Positions 27,179 through 35,437 of a DNA stretch of 64,000 nt are shown piece after piece. Source of the DNA: Chryseobacterium indologenes (GTDB taxonomy: Bacteria > Bacteroidota > Bacteroidia > Flavobacteriales > Weeksellaceae); the NCBI GenBank assembly GCA_016025055.1, contig CP065590.1, positions 3,720,001-3,784,000 of the forward strand. The letters are read 5' to 3'. Under the pieces are notes generated by a model that was not told the DNA's origin, made no database searches, and saw only the letters and a list, made by a program, of their open reading frames with translations. Numbering within the stretch: the stretch's first letter is position 1; each line of letters starts with the position of its first letter. The translations under genes and the position numbers were made by a program.

Positions 27179-29026
27179 TTAAAGGTTATTCTCAACAGCG
27201 CCCACTTTTTCCCTGTATAGTTCAAGAGGTTTATTCAGAAGAACTGCAATTACGGTCATACTTTTATCAAGTCTCTGCCTAGGAATATCAATATACATAA
27301 TGCCCGGCCTTTCGCTCCAGTACAGTTTATTATAAATTTTATGATCTAATAAAGTGCCGTCACCTACAATCCTGATTCTTGCAATTTCATTTTTTATACC
27401 TTTTAAAGCGATAGGTCCTGCAGGTACTCCTTCTACAAAAAGATACAGCGTCTGCTGGTCTTTAGAAAGTGCACTCATGCCTGCATAGTGTCCGTCCGGT
27501 AGCCCTTTTTCAGTTTTAAAAAGAGCTTCAGCGTTTTTGCTGATCCAATTGATTGTTTCGGGATTTGTCTGGGCTGTTTTCTTTATCGGCATATCAAGTC
27601 CGTCAGCGGTCAATCCGGAATCAGCCAAACTGTTGTTCCCGTTATGCAAGGCATCTGCAATGTCATATGCCGCCAGCTTGGTATTTTTAATTTCGGATAA
27701 TTCGGAGAGTGACTTTGGTTTCCTCCCCGGATTTTTAAGGAAAGTCGGAGGAGCGTCAAAAACAAGTTCTGCCACGGTCACATCTTTATCAAATTTTATC
27801 TTTGAAAAGTGAATTGTCAGTGTTTTTTCCTGATTATAATCCATGTTGACAATGGCCTGGTCATCTCCCAATATTTTTACTGCACTTGGTTTTGTTGCTA
27901 AACCATATATCTTGGTAAAATCTTTGGCCTCTTCCAGATAGAGAAATAAAGACTTTTTTGAAGCTGAGAAGGATGATTTTCCCCGGTAATTTTCAAACGG
28001 AATTCCCCGGTCAGTTTCATAAATAGCCTTAGCATTCTTGGAAGTCCATCGTCCAAGATTTTTTAAGATCTCAGTTTGTTTTTCCGGAATCGTGCCATCA
28101 GCCTTGGGACCGATATCCAATAATAAATTACCGCCCATACTGATCACGTCTGCAAGGGTCCTGATAATCATATTGGGTGTTTTATAGTTGAGATCGTAAG
28201 GTTGGTATCCCCAGGAATCATTCATTGTATAGCAAAGCTCCCAATAAGGGGTTTGGGGGGCAATGACCGGAATTCCCTGTTCCGGGGTTTCATAATCTCC
28301 ATGGGTACTCAGTCTTGAATTAATAATAATATCCGGGTTATATTTTTTCAGGAGATGTAAAGTCTGCGGAGCCTTCCATTCTTCAGATGTATGTTCCCAG
28401 TCCCCATCAAACCATAGGAGGTCTGGGTTGTATTGCGATGAAAGCTCATTCAGCTGTGTCTGGTAATAACTTACAAAATTTTGCCAGCGGCTGGGATCCG
28501 TTTTTATATCGTATCGCTTTTTTGTCCTTGTATTGATGTCATAGTAAGGATGGCTCCAGTCCGGAAGTGAAAAATAAAGTCCTGTTTTTAATCCTGAATT
28601 TTTAATTGCTGACACAAAAGGGCTTAAAACATCTTTTTTCGCTAAAGCATTATTGGGAACACTGATTGCTTTTTCAGCCTTGGAATTCCAGAGAGAGACA
28701 CCATCATGATGCTTGGTGGTGATAACGGCATATTTTGCTCCGGATTCCCTGATCAGGTCTGCCCACTGTGAAGGCTGGTATTGTGAAGCGGAGAATCCGT
28801 TTAATTGCCTCATATAATTGTCATGATTAACATAGTTGTTGAAAAATGACCATGATTCTGAAATGCCATCAACAGAATAAATTCCCCAGTGAATAAAAAC
28901 TCCTAATTTTGCGTTTTTAAACCATTCCATTTTTTGATTGTTGCCGACAGATTGAGCATATACGTCTGCATGAGATAAGCATACTGCCAATCCTAGCAAA
29001 ACTGCTTTCATCGCCCTGTTCTTCAT
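27179..29026 (-). CDS. Secreted alpha-L-fucosidase (GH29) with duplicated C-terminal domain
   Basis: 615 aa with signal peptide ending VYAQ. GH29 catalytic barrel, residues about 30-340: WFKNAKLGVFIHWGIYSV, ITTKHHDGVSLW, LYFSLPDWSHP, and the nucleophile Asp207 in DLLWFDGDW. Family GH29 releases alpha-L-fucose from glycans with retention. After the barrel come two copies of one beta-type module, one starting near SKNAKAIYETDRGIPFENYR and the other near SKNAEALFKTEKGLPDGHYA, joined by a linker. Single copies are usual. Probably a periplasmic or surface glycan scavenger; no SusC/D pair is nearby. Confidence 0.9.
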   Translation of the reverse strand: MKNRAMKAVLLGLAVCLSHADVYAQSVGNNQKMEWFKNAKLGVFIHWGIYSVDGISESWSFFNNYVNHDNYMRQLNGFSASQYQPSQWADLIRESGAKYAVITTKHHDGVSLWNSKAEKAISVPNNALAKKDVLSPFVSAIKNSGLKTGLYFSLPDWSHPYYDINTRTKKRYDIKTDPSRWQNFVSYYQTQLNELSSQYNPDLLWFDGDWEHTSEEWKAPQTLHLLKKYNPDIIINSRLSTHGDYETPEQGIPVIAPQTPYWELCYTMNDSWGYQPYDLNYKTPNMIIRTLADVISMGGNLLLDIGPKADGTIPEKQTEILKNLGRWTSKNAKAIYETDRGIPFENYRGKSSFSASKKSLFLYLEEAKDFTKIYGLATKPSAVKILGDDQAIVNMDYNQEKTLTIHFSKIKFDKDVTVAELVFDAPPTFLKNPGRKPKSLSELSEIKNTKLAAYDIADALHNGNNSLADSGLTADGLDMPIKKTAQTNPETINWISKNAEALFKTEKGLPDGHYAGMSALSKDQQTLYLFVEGVPAGPIALKGIKNEIARIRIVGDGTLLDHKIYNKLYWSERPGIMYIDIPRQRLDKSMTVIAVLLNKPLELYREKVGAVENNL

Positions 29027-29155
29027 AGATATTTATTTTGGCATTAAATATAGAAATTTTGAGGCACAGAATAGATTTTCTCTAATGTTTATTGATCTAT
29101 ATCTTAGCAATTCTTTTTATTGTATCTTTAGTTTCAAGTGATTCATGCTTTTATT

Positions 29156-29607
29156 ATGTTTTATCTAAAGTCAATATTATCATTCCTGTATATCTCTGGT
29201 GGGGTATGCTTATCTTTCGGACAATCGAATGGTTCAGCGGCAATGAGCATTCATAACCAGCAGATAAGGCAGGCGCAGGAAATGAACAGACAGTTTCAAC
29301 ATATGAACAGGCCGTTAAGTCCCGCGGATTCTGTTTCACAAATTGATCAGCTCATCCAACGTCAGGAAGATCAAGTTGTAAAAAATCTCAAAAAAAAGAA
29401 AATAACACAACTAAAATTAACCAGAAAACAACCGAGCTTAATACGCTGCAAAACACAAGCCCTCAGGATACTAAAGCCATAGAAAAAGTAAGATTGAAAA
29501 TACAAGCGTTATCTGGAAAGGACCGAGAAACTGCGTCTGATATTTCTGATCTTCAAAAGAGTATTGCAGAGCTGAAAGCGAGGAAAAGCGAAATCATAGG
29601 AAAATAA
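29156..29607 (+). CDS. Secreted coiled-coil protein of unknown function (frameshifted in this sequence)
   Basis: Starts at ATG 29156 with signal peptide MFYLKSILSFLYISGGVCLS, cut near FGQ. Gln/Asn-rich first part, then a long predicted coiled coil. As written it leaves frame at the A8 run 29390-29397 and ends at 29482; with A9 it continues ENNTTKINQKTTELNTLQNT and ends at 29607 with 150 aa. No family recognised. It lies 120 bases upstream of the Cys-peptide gene on the same strand and could belong to that unit, but its own role is unclear. Confidence 0.6.
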
Positions 29608-29729
29608 CCAAATGTTGAGGAAAATTAATTATCTCAGTGTCAATAATTTGAATATTGGATGATGGAGGAGGGAACCAATATAATATCAAGTGGAACGCTT
29701 GTTGTAAAACTTATGTAAAAATGACAATT

Positions 29730-29951
29730 ATGAAAATTCCAACATTAGTAATGGCTGGTTTATTAGCGGTAGGAGTTTCTGCACAGACCACGAAGCCTGC
29801 CGGCCAAAGTAAAAAGCCTGTGAAAAAAGTAAAAAAAATCGTCAATCCCGAAGCTCCCGGTAAACCCAAACCGGCAACCCCCAAGGCTGTAGTAAAAAAA
29901 GATACATTGGTACGCGCTCCTTTTAATTGTCCGGCTTGCGGAATGGGATAA
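29730..29951 (+). CDS. Secreted precursor peptide with C-terminal Cys-Pro-Ala-Cys (candidate RiPP substrate)
   Basis: 73 aa. The frame is open further upstream, but ATG 29730 begins a clean signal peptide (MKIPTLVMAGLLAVGVSA, cut before Q). Residues 20-60 are a Lys/Pro/Ala-rich linker; the end is VRAPFNCPACGMG with Cys67 and Cys70 the only cysteines of the mature part. The TAA stop shares its last A with the ATG of the MNIO enzyme (TAATGATG), so the two are translationally coupled. A short signal-peptide protein with terminal cysteines directly before an MNIO/DUF692 gene is the arrangement of bufferin-like and other MNIO-modified precursors. That it is a substrate is inferred. Confidence 0.75.
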   Translation: MKIPTLVMAGLLAVGVSAQTTKPAGQSKKPVKKVKKIVNPEAPGKPKPATPKAVVKKDTLVRAPFNCPACGMG

Positions 29952-31051
29952 TGATGAGAAAACCATTATTAGGATTATCGATGATGCCGGAAGCTGAATT
30001 TGTTTCTGCAGCTTTACCTTTGCTGCAAAACAATTCAGTAGAAGTATTGGAATGGTCATTCGATACCTTATTTAATACAAACGAACCGGACTGGCTCCGT
30101 GATCTGTTGAATTTTTATGCAGAGAATAATCGTTTAATAGGGCATGGTGTTTATTATTCTCTGTTTGACGCTCAATGGACCGACAGACAGGAAATATGGC
30201 TCAGCAGGTTGAAAGACGAAGTCAGCAAACGAAACTACAATCATATTACTGAGCATTTCGGATTTATGAATACTGAAAACTTTCACCAGGGAGTTCCGTT
30301 GCCCGTACCTTTGCACCCCATAACATTACAGATCGGACAAGACAGGCTTCAAAGGCTTCAGGACGCCGTCAATATACCTGTGGGAATAGAAAATCTTGCA
30401 TTTTCTTTCTGCCTTGATGATGTTAAAGAACAGGGTGTTTTTCTTGAAAAACTGATAGACAATTCCGGGGGATTTCTAATTCTTGACCTTCATAATATGT
30501 ATTGTCAGTCCTGTAATTTTGATGTGGATATACAAGAAATTATCAAGTTGTATCCTCTTCAAAAGGTGAAAGAAATCCACCTTTCGGGAGGCAGCTGGCA
30601 GGAGAGTGTTTATGGGAAAAAAATGATCCGCAGAGATACTCACGATCATACCATTCCGGAAGAAATATTTGCCATACTGCCGTTTGTACTGTCACACTGT
30701 GAAAATTTAGAATATATCATTATCGAAAGACTTGGCCACACGATAAAAACTAAAGAGGAAGAGGATGATTTTTTTTCTGACTTTATGAGGGTGAAAACAA
30801 TAATAGACTCTTCGGCGGGTCATGAAAGGCAGGGAGATTTATGGATAAAAAAAGAATTTGAACTTTCAAAATATCCTGTTGAAGACCCTGTTTTATATGA
30901 AGAACAGTCAAGGCTTACAAAATTGTTGTTTGACGGTACACATGTAGATTCCATTAAAAATGAAAATTTTCATTATTTTAATACTGCCGGCTGGGATCCT
31001 GAAATGATATTTACAGCTCAGGAAATTATAAAAAAATGGAATCCCTATTAA
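29951..31051 (+). CDS. Multinuclear iron-dependent oxidative enzyme (MNIO, DUF692 family)
   Basis: 366 aa from ATG 29951. TIM-barrel MNIO signatures: His65 in LIGHGVYYS, Glu101-His102 in ITEHFGFM, Glu147-Asn148 in VGIENLAF, Asp179, His181 and Asn182 in LILDLHNMY, His210 in EIHLSGG, and Asp229, His231 and His233 in RRDTHDHTIPEE. These are the positions that hold the di/tri-iron site in MbnB and TglH. Members use O2 and iron to rearrange cysteines in ribosomal peptides. About 85 residues after the barrel form an extra domain that might bind the precursor, since no separate DUF2063-type partner is seen. Coupled to the Cys-peptide gene and followed by DUF1772. Confidence 0.88.
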   Translation: MMRKPLLGLSMMPEAEFVSAALPLLQNNSVEVLEWSFDTLFNTNEPDWLRDLLNFYAENNRLIGHGVYYSLFDAQWTDRQEIWLSRLKDEVSKRNYNHITEHFGFMNTENFHQGVPLPVPLHPITLQIGQDRLQRLQDAVNIPVGIENLAFSFCLDDVKEQGVFLEKLIDNSGGFLILDLHNMYCQSCNFDVDIQEIIKLYPLQKVKEIHLSGGSWQESVYGKKMIRRDTHDHTIPEEIFAILPFVLSHCENLEYIIIERLGHTIKTKEEEDDFFSDFMRVKTIIDSSAGHERQGDLWIKKEFELSKYPVEDPVLYEEQSRLTKLLFDGTHVDSIKNENFHYFNTAGWDPEMIFTAQEIIKKWNPY

Positions 31052-31079
31052 ATATACTAATCATCACAAATCAAATTAT

Positions 31080-31571
31080 ATGAAAATGGCAACTCTTTTA
31101 TTACTTGGTACTGCTGTGCTTACAGCCCTTATAGCGGGTTTGTTCTATGCATATTCCTGCTCTGTTGTACTTGGGCTCGGAAAACTTTCCGATGCTGAAT
31201 ATCTCAAAGCGATGCAAAATATCAACAGGGAAATACTCAATCCGGTTTTCTTTATGAGCTTTATGGGAACAGCGATCCTTCTTCCGGTATCTGCTTTTGT
31301 GTTTCGGGGGCAGCAACCAACGTTTGTCTTCCTTTTACTGGCAACCTTAGCCTATTTGATAGGTGTTTTTGGAGTAACAGCAGGAGGAAATGTTCCGATG
31401 AATGATATTCTTGATAAGTTTGATATTGCGGGCTCTTCGGCAGAAGCTCTTAAACAAATGCGGGATAATTTTGAAAGCAGATGGAATTTTCTGAATAATA
31501 TAAGAACCGTTTTTTCCATAATCAGTATTACCCTGGTGGTTTGCGCCTGTATTTGGAATAAAGAAGTTTAA
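31080..31571 (+). CDS. DUF1772 (anthrone-oxygenase-like) membrane protein
   Basis: 163 aa with four hydrophobic helices (about 4-25, 50-70, 76-97 and 142-160). The loop GNVPMNDILDKFDI and the RWNFLNNIRTVFS helix are the DUF1772 signature (N-x-P-x-N ... W-x-x-x-N-x-x-R). The family contains fungal anthrone oxygenases and many small bacterial membrane proteins of unknown role. It begins 28 bases after the MNIO stop, so it is probably the third gene of the operon. It may finish, export or tolerate the peptide product; this is speculation from position. Confidence 0.82.
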   Translation: MKMATLLLLGTAVLTALIAGLFYAYSCSVVLGLGKLSDAEYLKAMQNINREILNPVFFMSFMGTAILLPVSAFVFRGQQPTFVFLLLATLAYLIGVFGVTAGGNVPMNDILDKFDIAGSSAEALKQMRDNFESRWNFLNNIRTVFSIISITLVVCACIWNKEV

Positions 31572-31602
31572 GAATTTAAGTGAAAGTACTTACTTATAAA
31601 TT

Positions 31603-31616
31603 CCGTATTTCTACGG
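31603..31616. repeat. Palindrome CCGTATTTCTACGG
   Basis: CCGTA, four bases, TACGG. The same 14-mer occurs in inverse orientation at 39850-39863 and in both places a GTACTTAC lies within 50 bases. It is a possible operator or dispersed repeat. Confidence 0.4.
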
Positions 31617-31724
31617 ATGGATCGTAAGGGTTTTATCCGGATCTTTGTCTTGTTACCAGGAAGGAAGTTAAGTATTTAAAATAATATTGAAAAATAATAA
31701 CCAGGAAGATTCTGATCTCAATGA

Positions 31725-31757
31725 GAAAAAGGCAGCCCCAATAGAGCTGCCTTTTTC
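31725..31757. terminator. Bidirectional intrinsic terminator between DUF1772 and rpe
   Basis: GAAAAAGGCAGC (31725-31736), 9-base loop, GCTGCCTTTTTC (31746-31757), with A and T tracts on the two sides. Confidence 0.85.
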
Positions 31758-31776
31758 TTTATTATCAAAAATGACC

Positions 31777-32427
31777 TTAAATTTTTAAAAGCTCAATCGT
31801 TCTCTCCGGGCTTTCTGCAGAAAATACTGCATTTCCGGCAACAAGAACATCGGCTCCGGCTTCAAATAATTTGGAAGCATTATCAAGGTTTACACCGCCA
31901 TCTACTTCAATTAGAGCTGTAGAATTGTTGCTTACAATAAGATCTTTCGTTTCAGCAATCTTTTTATAGGTGTTTTCAATGAATTTCTGACCTCCGAATC
32001 CGGGGTTTACACTCATTAATAAAACCAGATCCACATCAGCAATAATGTCTTCAAGCATCAGAACTGGGGTAGAAGGATTCAGAACAACCCCTGCTTTCGC
32101 TCCTTTACTCTGGATATGGTGAATGGTTCTGTGAAGGTGTGTACATGCTTCATAATGTATGGAAACAAGGTCTGCACCATGGTTGATAAATTCATCAACA
32201 TACTTTTCCGGCTCAACGATCATCAAATGAACGTCTACAAATTTTTTAGCATGCTGCTGAACCGTTTTCATCACAGGAAAACCAAATGAAATGTTGGGAA
32301 CAAATCTTCCGTCCATCACATCGATGTGGAACCAGTCGGCCTGAGATCTGTTTAACATTTCAATATCTCTTTGCAGATTCCCAAAGTCTGCAGATAAAAG
32401 GGATGGAGCAATAAGCTTCGTTTTCAT
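31777..32427 (-). CDS. rpe: Ribulose-phosphate 3-epimerase
   Basis: 216 aa TIM barrel. Interconverts ribulose 5-phosphate and xylulose 5-phosphate in the pentose phosphate pathway. Seen: APSLLSADFGNL, HIDVMDGRFVPNISFG with catalytic Asp, VHLMIVEP with metal His, MSVNPGFGGQKF, and EVDGGVNLDNA with the second Asp. Normal length, cytosolic. The gap to the M42 gene upstream holds a repeat cluster, so co-transcription is uncertain. Confidence 0.96.
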   Translation of the reverse strand: MKTKLIAPSLLSADFGNLQRDIEMLNRSQADWFHIDVMDGRFVPNISFGFPVMKTVQQHAKKFVDVHLMIVEPEKYVDEFINHGADLVSIHYEACTHLHRTIHHIQSKGAKAGVVLNPSTPVLMLEDIIADVDLVLLMSVNPGFGGQKFIENTYKKIAETKDLIVSNNSTALIEVDGGVNLDNASKLFEAGADVLVAGNAVFSAESPERTIELLKI

Positions 32428-32454
32428 TTTTACTTTTTATACTTTTACTTAGAT

Positions 32455-32560
32455 TTCAGATATTAGACATCAGACATCAGATATCAGATAAAAGACGTCA
32501 GATATTAGATTTAGAATGCTGTTGTTATAGTCTGGCATCTGATATATGACCTCTGGTGTC
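32455..32560. repeat. Degenerate ATCAGAtAT repeats with inverted partner
   Basis: Left part carries several copies of a 9-10 base unit (TCAGATATTAGACATCAGAC, then ATCAGATATCAGAT and CGTCAGATATTAGA). The right part TCTGGCATCTGATATATGAC, CTCTGGTGTCT is a degenerate reverse complement, so the whole can fold back. Similar sequence occurs at 47683-47732. Confidence 0.6.
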
Positions 32561-32561
32561 T

Positions 32562-33635
32562 TTAATGATACTTCAGTTTCATTTCCGGCTTGATCTTCAG
32601 GATCGTTTCGTAGATAAGTTTGATCACATTACCTACGTCTTCCTTAGAAACCATTTCTACCGTTGTATGCATATAACGCAAAGGTAAGGAAATTAAAGCA
32701 CTTGGTACACCGCCGTTTGAATGGGCAAACGCATCAGTGTCGGTTCCTGTAGCTCTGCTGGCAGCTGCTCTCTGGAAAGGTATTTTTTTATTTTTGGCAG
32801 TATCGATGATTAGCTCCCTGATCGTATGATGAATACTTGGTGCGAAGAATACCACAGGGCCGTCCCCACACTTCTGATCACCTTCTTTTTTCTTTTCAAT
32901 CATGGGAGTGGTGGTGTCGTGGGTAACGTCTGTAACGATTGCAATATTGGGCTTGATTGTATCAGCAATCATATCCGCTCCATATAAACCTACTTCTTCC
33001 TGTACGGAGTTGGTGATATAAAGACCAAAAGGAATAGATTTCTTATTTTCTTTTAAGAGTCTTGCCACTTCAGCAATCATAAAACCTCCGATTCTGTTGT
33101 CCAGGGCTCTGCAGACAAAATATCTGTCGTTCATTTCAAAGAATTCATCAGGGTAGGTGATCATGCACCCTACAAAGATTCCCATTTCTTCCACTTCTTT
33201 TTTGGAAGTTGCCCCACAATCGATGAATATATTCTCGATTTTAGGAGTAGGTTCGTTCTGGTTGCTTCTGGTGTGGATAGCCGGCCATCCGAATACCCCT
33301 TTTACTATCCCGTTTTCTCCGTGAATATGAACTACTTTAGAAGGTGCAATGGTCTGGTCTGAACCTCCGTTTCTGATCACGTAGATCAGTCCGTCATCCG
33401 TAATATAATTGACATACCATGAGATTTCGTCGGCATGAGCTTCTATCACTACTTTGAATTCAGCCTCAGGATTAATGATGCCATAGCACGTTCCGTAATG
33501 ATCTACTTCTATTTTGTCAACATAGGGTCTGATGTAATCCATCCAGACTTCCTGTCCTTTGTGTTCGTAACCGGTTGGTGATGAAGTGTTTAAATATTTT
33601 TCTAAAAATTTCAAAGATTTCTTTTCAAATTTCAT
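32562..33635 (-). CDS. M42 family metallopeptidase
   Basis: 357 aa. Dinuclear zinc aminopeptidase of the glutamyl aminopeptidase/TET type. Ligands seen: His in VVIEAHADEISW, Asp in CRALDNRIGG, Glu-Glu in SVQEEVGLYGA, Asp in IVTDVTHDTT and His in RYMHTTVEMVS. No signal peptide, so cytosolic, probably a large oligomer that trims peptides. The stop is 134 bases before rpe. Confidence 0.9.
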   Translation of the reverse strand: MKFEKKSLKFLEKYLNTSSPTGYEHKGQEVWMDYIRPYVDKIEVDHYGTCYGIINPEAEFKVVIEAHADEISWYVNYITDDGLIYVIRNGGSDQTIAPSKVVHIHGENGIVKGVFGWPAIHTRSNQNEPTPKIENIFIDCGATSKKEVEEMGIFVGCMITYPDEFFEMNDRYFVCRALDNRIGGFMIAEVARLLKENKKSIPFGLYITNSVQEEVGLYGADMIADTIKPNIAIVTDVTHDTTTPMIEKKKEGDQKCGDGPVVFFAPSIHHTIRELIIDTAKNKKIPFQRAAASRATGTDTDAFAHSNGGVPSALISLPLRYMHTTVEMVSKEDVGNVIKLIYETILKIKPEMKLKYH

Positions 33636-33686
33636 AAAAAGGAATGATTTTTGCGTTCAATTTTTGTTCTTATAAGTGTAAAAATA

Positions 33687-34391
33687 ATGAATTTTAGTAA
33701 GATTATCTGTCTTTTTATCTTCTTTTTTGGAGTCAGTGTTTTTGGTCAGAAAGATACTGTGGAGGCAAAACCACTTAATCAGTATCCACCTGAGTCTTTA
33801 AAAGTGGATGAGTTTGGCAACAAATATTATTATGATGAAAGGCAGAAAGTCAAGGTATATGAAGTTAACGGAGAGCCTGTAGTTGTATTGGATGAACTGG
33901 TTTTGGTCAATAAACCGAGATTTAATAATCAGCTGGATAAGAATTATTATTATTTTCTCAATAAAAAGTTATACAGGGTCTATCCTTTGTTTGTGACTGC
34001 ATTGCAGCAATACAGGGACATTCAGAAGGATATGAATGATATGGACAGCAAAGCCAAAAGGAAATTTGTCCGGGAAAGACAAAATATGCTGGCTGACCAA
34101 TATGAAAAGCAATTAAGAGATCTTACCACCACTGAAGGGCAGGTTTTTGCAAAACTCATGAACAGATCCACAGGTAAGAACGTTTATGAGATTATCAAGG
34201 AGTTAAGAGGCGGATGGAGCGCTTTCTGGTGGAACGTCAAAGGAAAGATGGCTGATATCGACCTGAAAGAACAATATGATCCCCATAAAAACAGGACGGA
34301 TGAATTTGTAGAATCATTACTTCAGTCAAACTGGAATTCAGGTTATCTGCAACCTTATCCCGGTGCGAATGATTTCAAAGTAAAAAAATAA
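33687..34391 (+). CDS. DUF4294 domain protein, secreted
   Basis: 234 aa from ATG 33687 (MNFSKIICLFIFFFGVSVFG, cut before Q); the open frame 12 codons upstream is not needed. DUF4294 body: YYYDERQKVKVYEV, VVVLDELVLV, YYYFLNKKLYRVYPL, and the tail RGGWSAFWWNVKG. Conserved in Flavobacteriia; function unknown. Periplasmic by signal peptide. Divergent from the M42 peptidase. Confidence 0.82.
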   Translation: MNFSKIICLFIFFFGVSVFGQKDTVEAKPLNQYPPESLKVDEFGNKYYYDERQKVKVYEVNGEPVVVLDELVLVNKPRFNNQLDKNYYYFLNKKLYRVYPLFVTALQQYRDIQKDMNDMDSKAKRKFVRERQNMLADQYEKQLRDLTTTEGQVFAKLMNRSTGKNVYEIIKELRGGWSAFWWNVKGKMADIDLKEQYDPHKNRTDEFVESLLQSNWNSGYLQPYPGANDFKVKK

Positions 34392-34400
34392 ATATAAAAA

Positions 34401-34430
34401 TACCTGTAAGAAGCTTTACAGGTATTTTTC
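34401..34430. terminator. Bidirectional terminator between DUF4294 and Nudix genes
   Basis: TACCTGTAA (34401-34409) and TTACAGGTA (34416-34424) with a 6-base loop, then TTTTTC. The left part of the Nudix gene stop lies inside the stem. Confidence 0.8.
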
Positions 34431-34832
34431 TTTTAATTTATCAAAGGCAATCTGATCAGCTATCAGAGAAAAAGGGTTTTTAATGATATTGATGGGCAGC
34501 CATTCTGCTTTTTCAATACCTTCATCTTTGATCCTGAGATTTTCCTCATTCATAATTTTTGCTACATAATAAATTGATAAGAGCTGCCTGCCATCTTTGA
34601 AATGCGAAGTAATAATATGGTCCTGCGTATACAGATGTTCCAGAATCTTAATTTTTACATTCAGCTCCTCGTCGAATTCTCTGTGAAGACAATCCAGCAA
34701 ACTTTCTCCGAATTCCAAACCTCCTCCCGGAAATTTAAGGACCGTATTCCCCATAAATTTTTCAAATAATGCCAGAACGGAGTTGTTCCTGATAACACAA
34801 GCATATGTCCTGATGTTAAAATTATTTTTCAT
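34416..34832 (-). CDS. Nudix hydrolase (first of a tandem pair)
   Basis: 138 aa from ATG 34832 (MKNNFNIRTYACVIRNNS); a TTG start at 34847 is possible but unlikely. The Nudix box is FPGGGLEFGESLLDCLHREF, DEELNV: all catalytic Glu residues are present, but the final Gly of the consensus is Asn. These enzymes hydrolyse nucleoside diphosphates linked to another group; the substrate is unknown. The neighbour at 34947 is a close paralogue on the same strand, so this is a recent tandem duplication. The stop codon is built into the terminator stem. Confidence 0.87.
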   Translation of the reverse strand: MKNNFNIRTYACVIRNNSVLALFEKFMGNTVLKFPGGGLEFGESLLDCLHREFDEELNVKIKILEHLYTQDHIITSHFKDGRQLLSIYYVAKIMNEENLRIKDEGIEKAEWLPINIIKNPFSLIADQIAFDKLKEKYL

Positions 34833-34932
34833 AGAATTAATTTTCAATATAAAAATACATGTTTTTATTCACAGTGTATTGAAATAATTAGATGAAAATA
34901 TATTTGCTTAAAAAATTTTACTTCTATAAAAG

Positions 34933-34960
34933 AAAAGTTCCTATGATCATAGGAACTTTT
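34933..34960. terminator. Perfect 28-base palindrome terminator
   Basis: AAAAGTTCCTATGA followed exactly by its reverse complement TCATAGGAACTTTT, then C and TTTT. The stop codon of the second Nudix gene lies inside it. Confidence 0.8.
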
Positions 34961-35363
34961 CTTTTAATTTATCAAATACAATTTTGTCTATCGGGAGAGG
35001 AAAAGGATTGTCCGGCCGGTCAATCTCCATCCATTCTGTTTTTTCGATGCAGGGATCTAGAATAAGGAAGTCTTCTTCATTGGTGATATTAACTATATAA
35101 TATATGGTAAGAAGCTGCTCATTCTCTCTGAATCGTGATACCAGAAAATTTTCCTGAGTATAGAAGTGTTCTACAATATCTATTTTCACATTCAGCTCTT
35201 CATCAAATTCACGATGTAAACATTCCAGTACACCTTCTCCATATTCTAATCCTCCACCTGGAAATTTCACTAAAGGTTCGCCGGCATATTCTTCAAATAA
35301 GGTTAAAACTTTCTTATCTTTTACCGCACAAGCATACACTCTAATGTTGATCTTGTCTATCAT
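34947..35363 (-). CDS. Nudix hydrolase (second of a tandem pair)
   Basis: 138 aa, MIDKINIRVYACAVKDKK. It has the same organisation and Nudix box as its neighbour (FPGGGLEYGEGVLECLHREF, DEELNV), including the Asn in place of the last Gly, and both end FDKLKEK-aromatic-L. The substrate is unknown. The two copies have separate terminators and differ clearly elsewhere, so specialisation rather than simple dosage is possible. Confidence 0.87.
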   Translation of the reverse strand: MIDKINIRVYACAVKDKKVLTLFEEYAGEPLVKFPGGGLEYGEGVLECLHREFDEELNVKIDIVEHFYTQENFLVSRFRENEQLLTIYYIVNITNEEDFLILDPCIEKTEWMEIDRPDNPFPLPIDKIVFDKLKEKFL

Positions 35364-35437
35364 ATATATAAGGTATAATATTTTGTCTAGCTAAGGTAAG
35401 AATTTTTACGGAAGCGAAAGGGGAAAATAGCAACAAG

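Noticed and set aside
29655..29730. N-terminal extension of the Cys-peptide gene (25 codons, with CC)
   Set aside because: It precedes a perfect signal peptide start and would block export; more likely untranslated.
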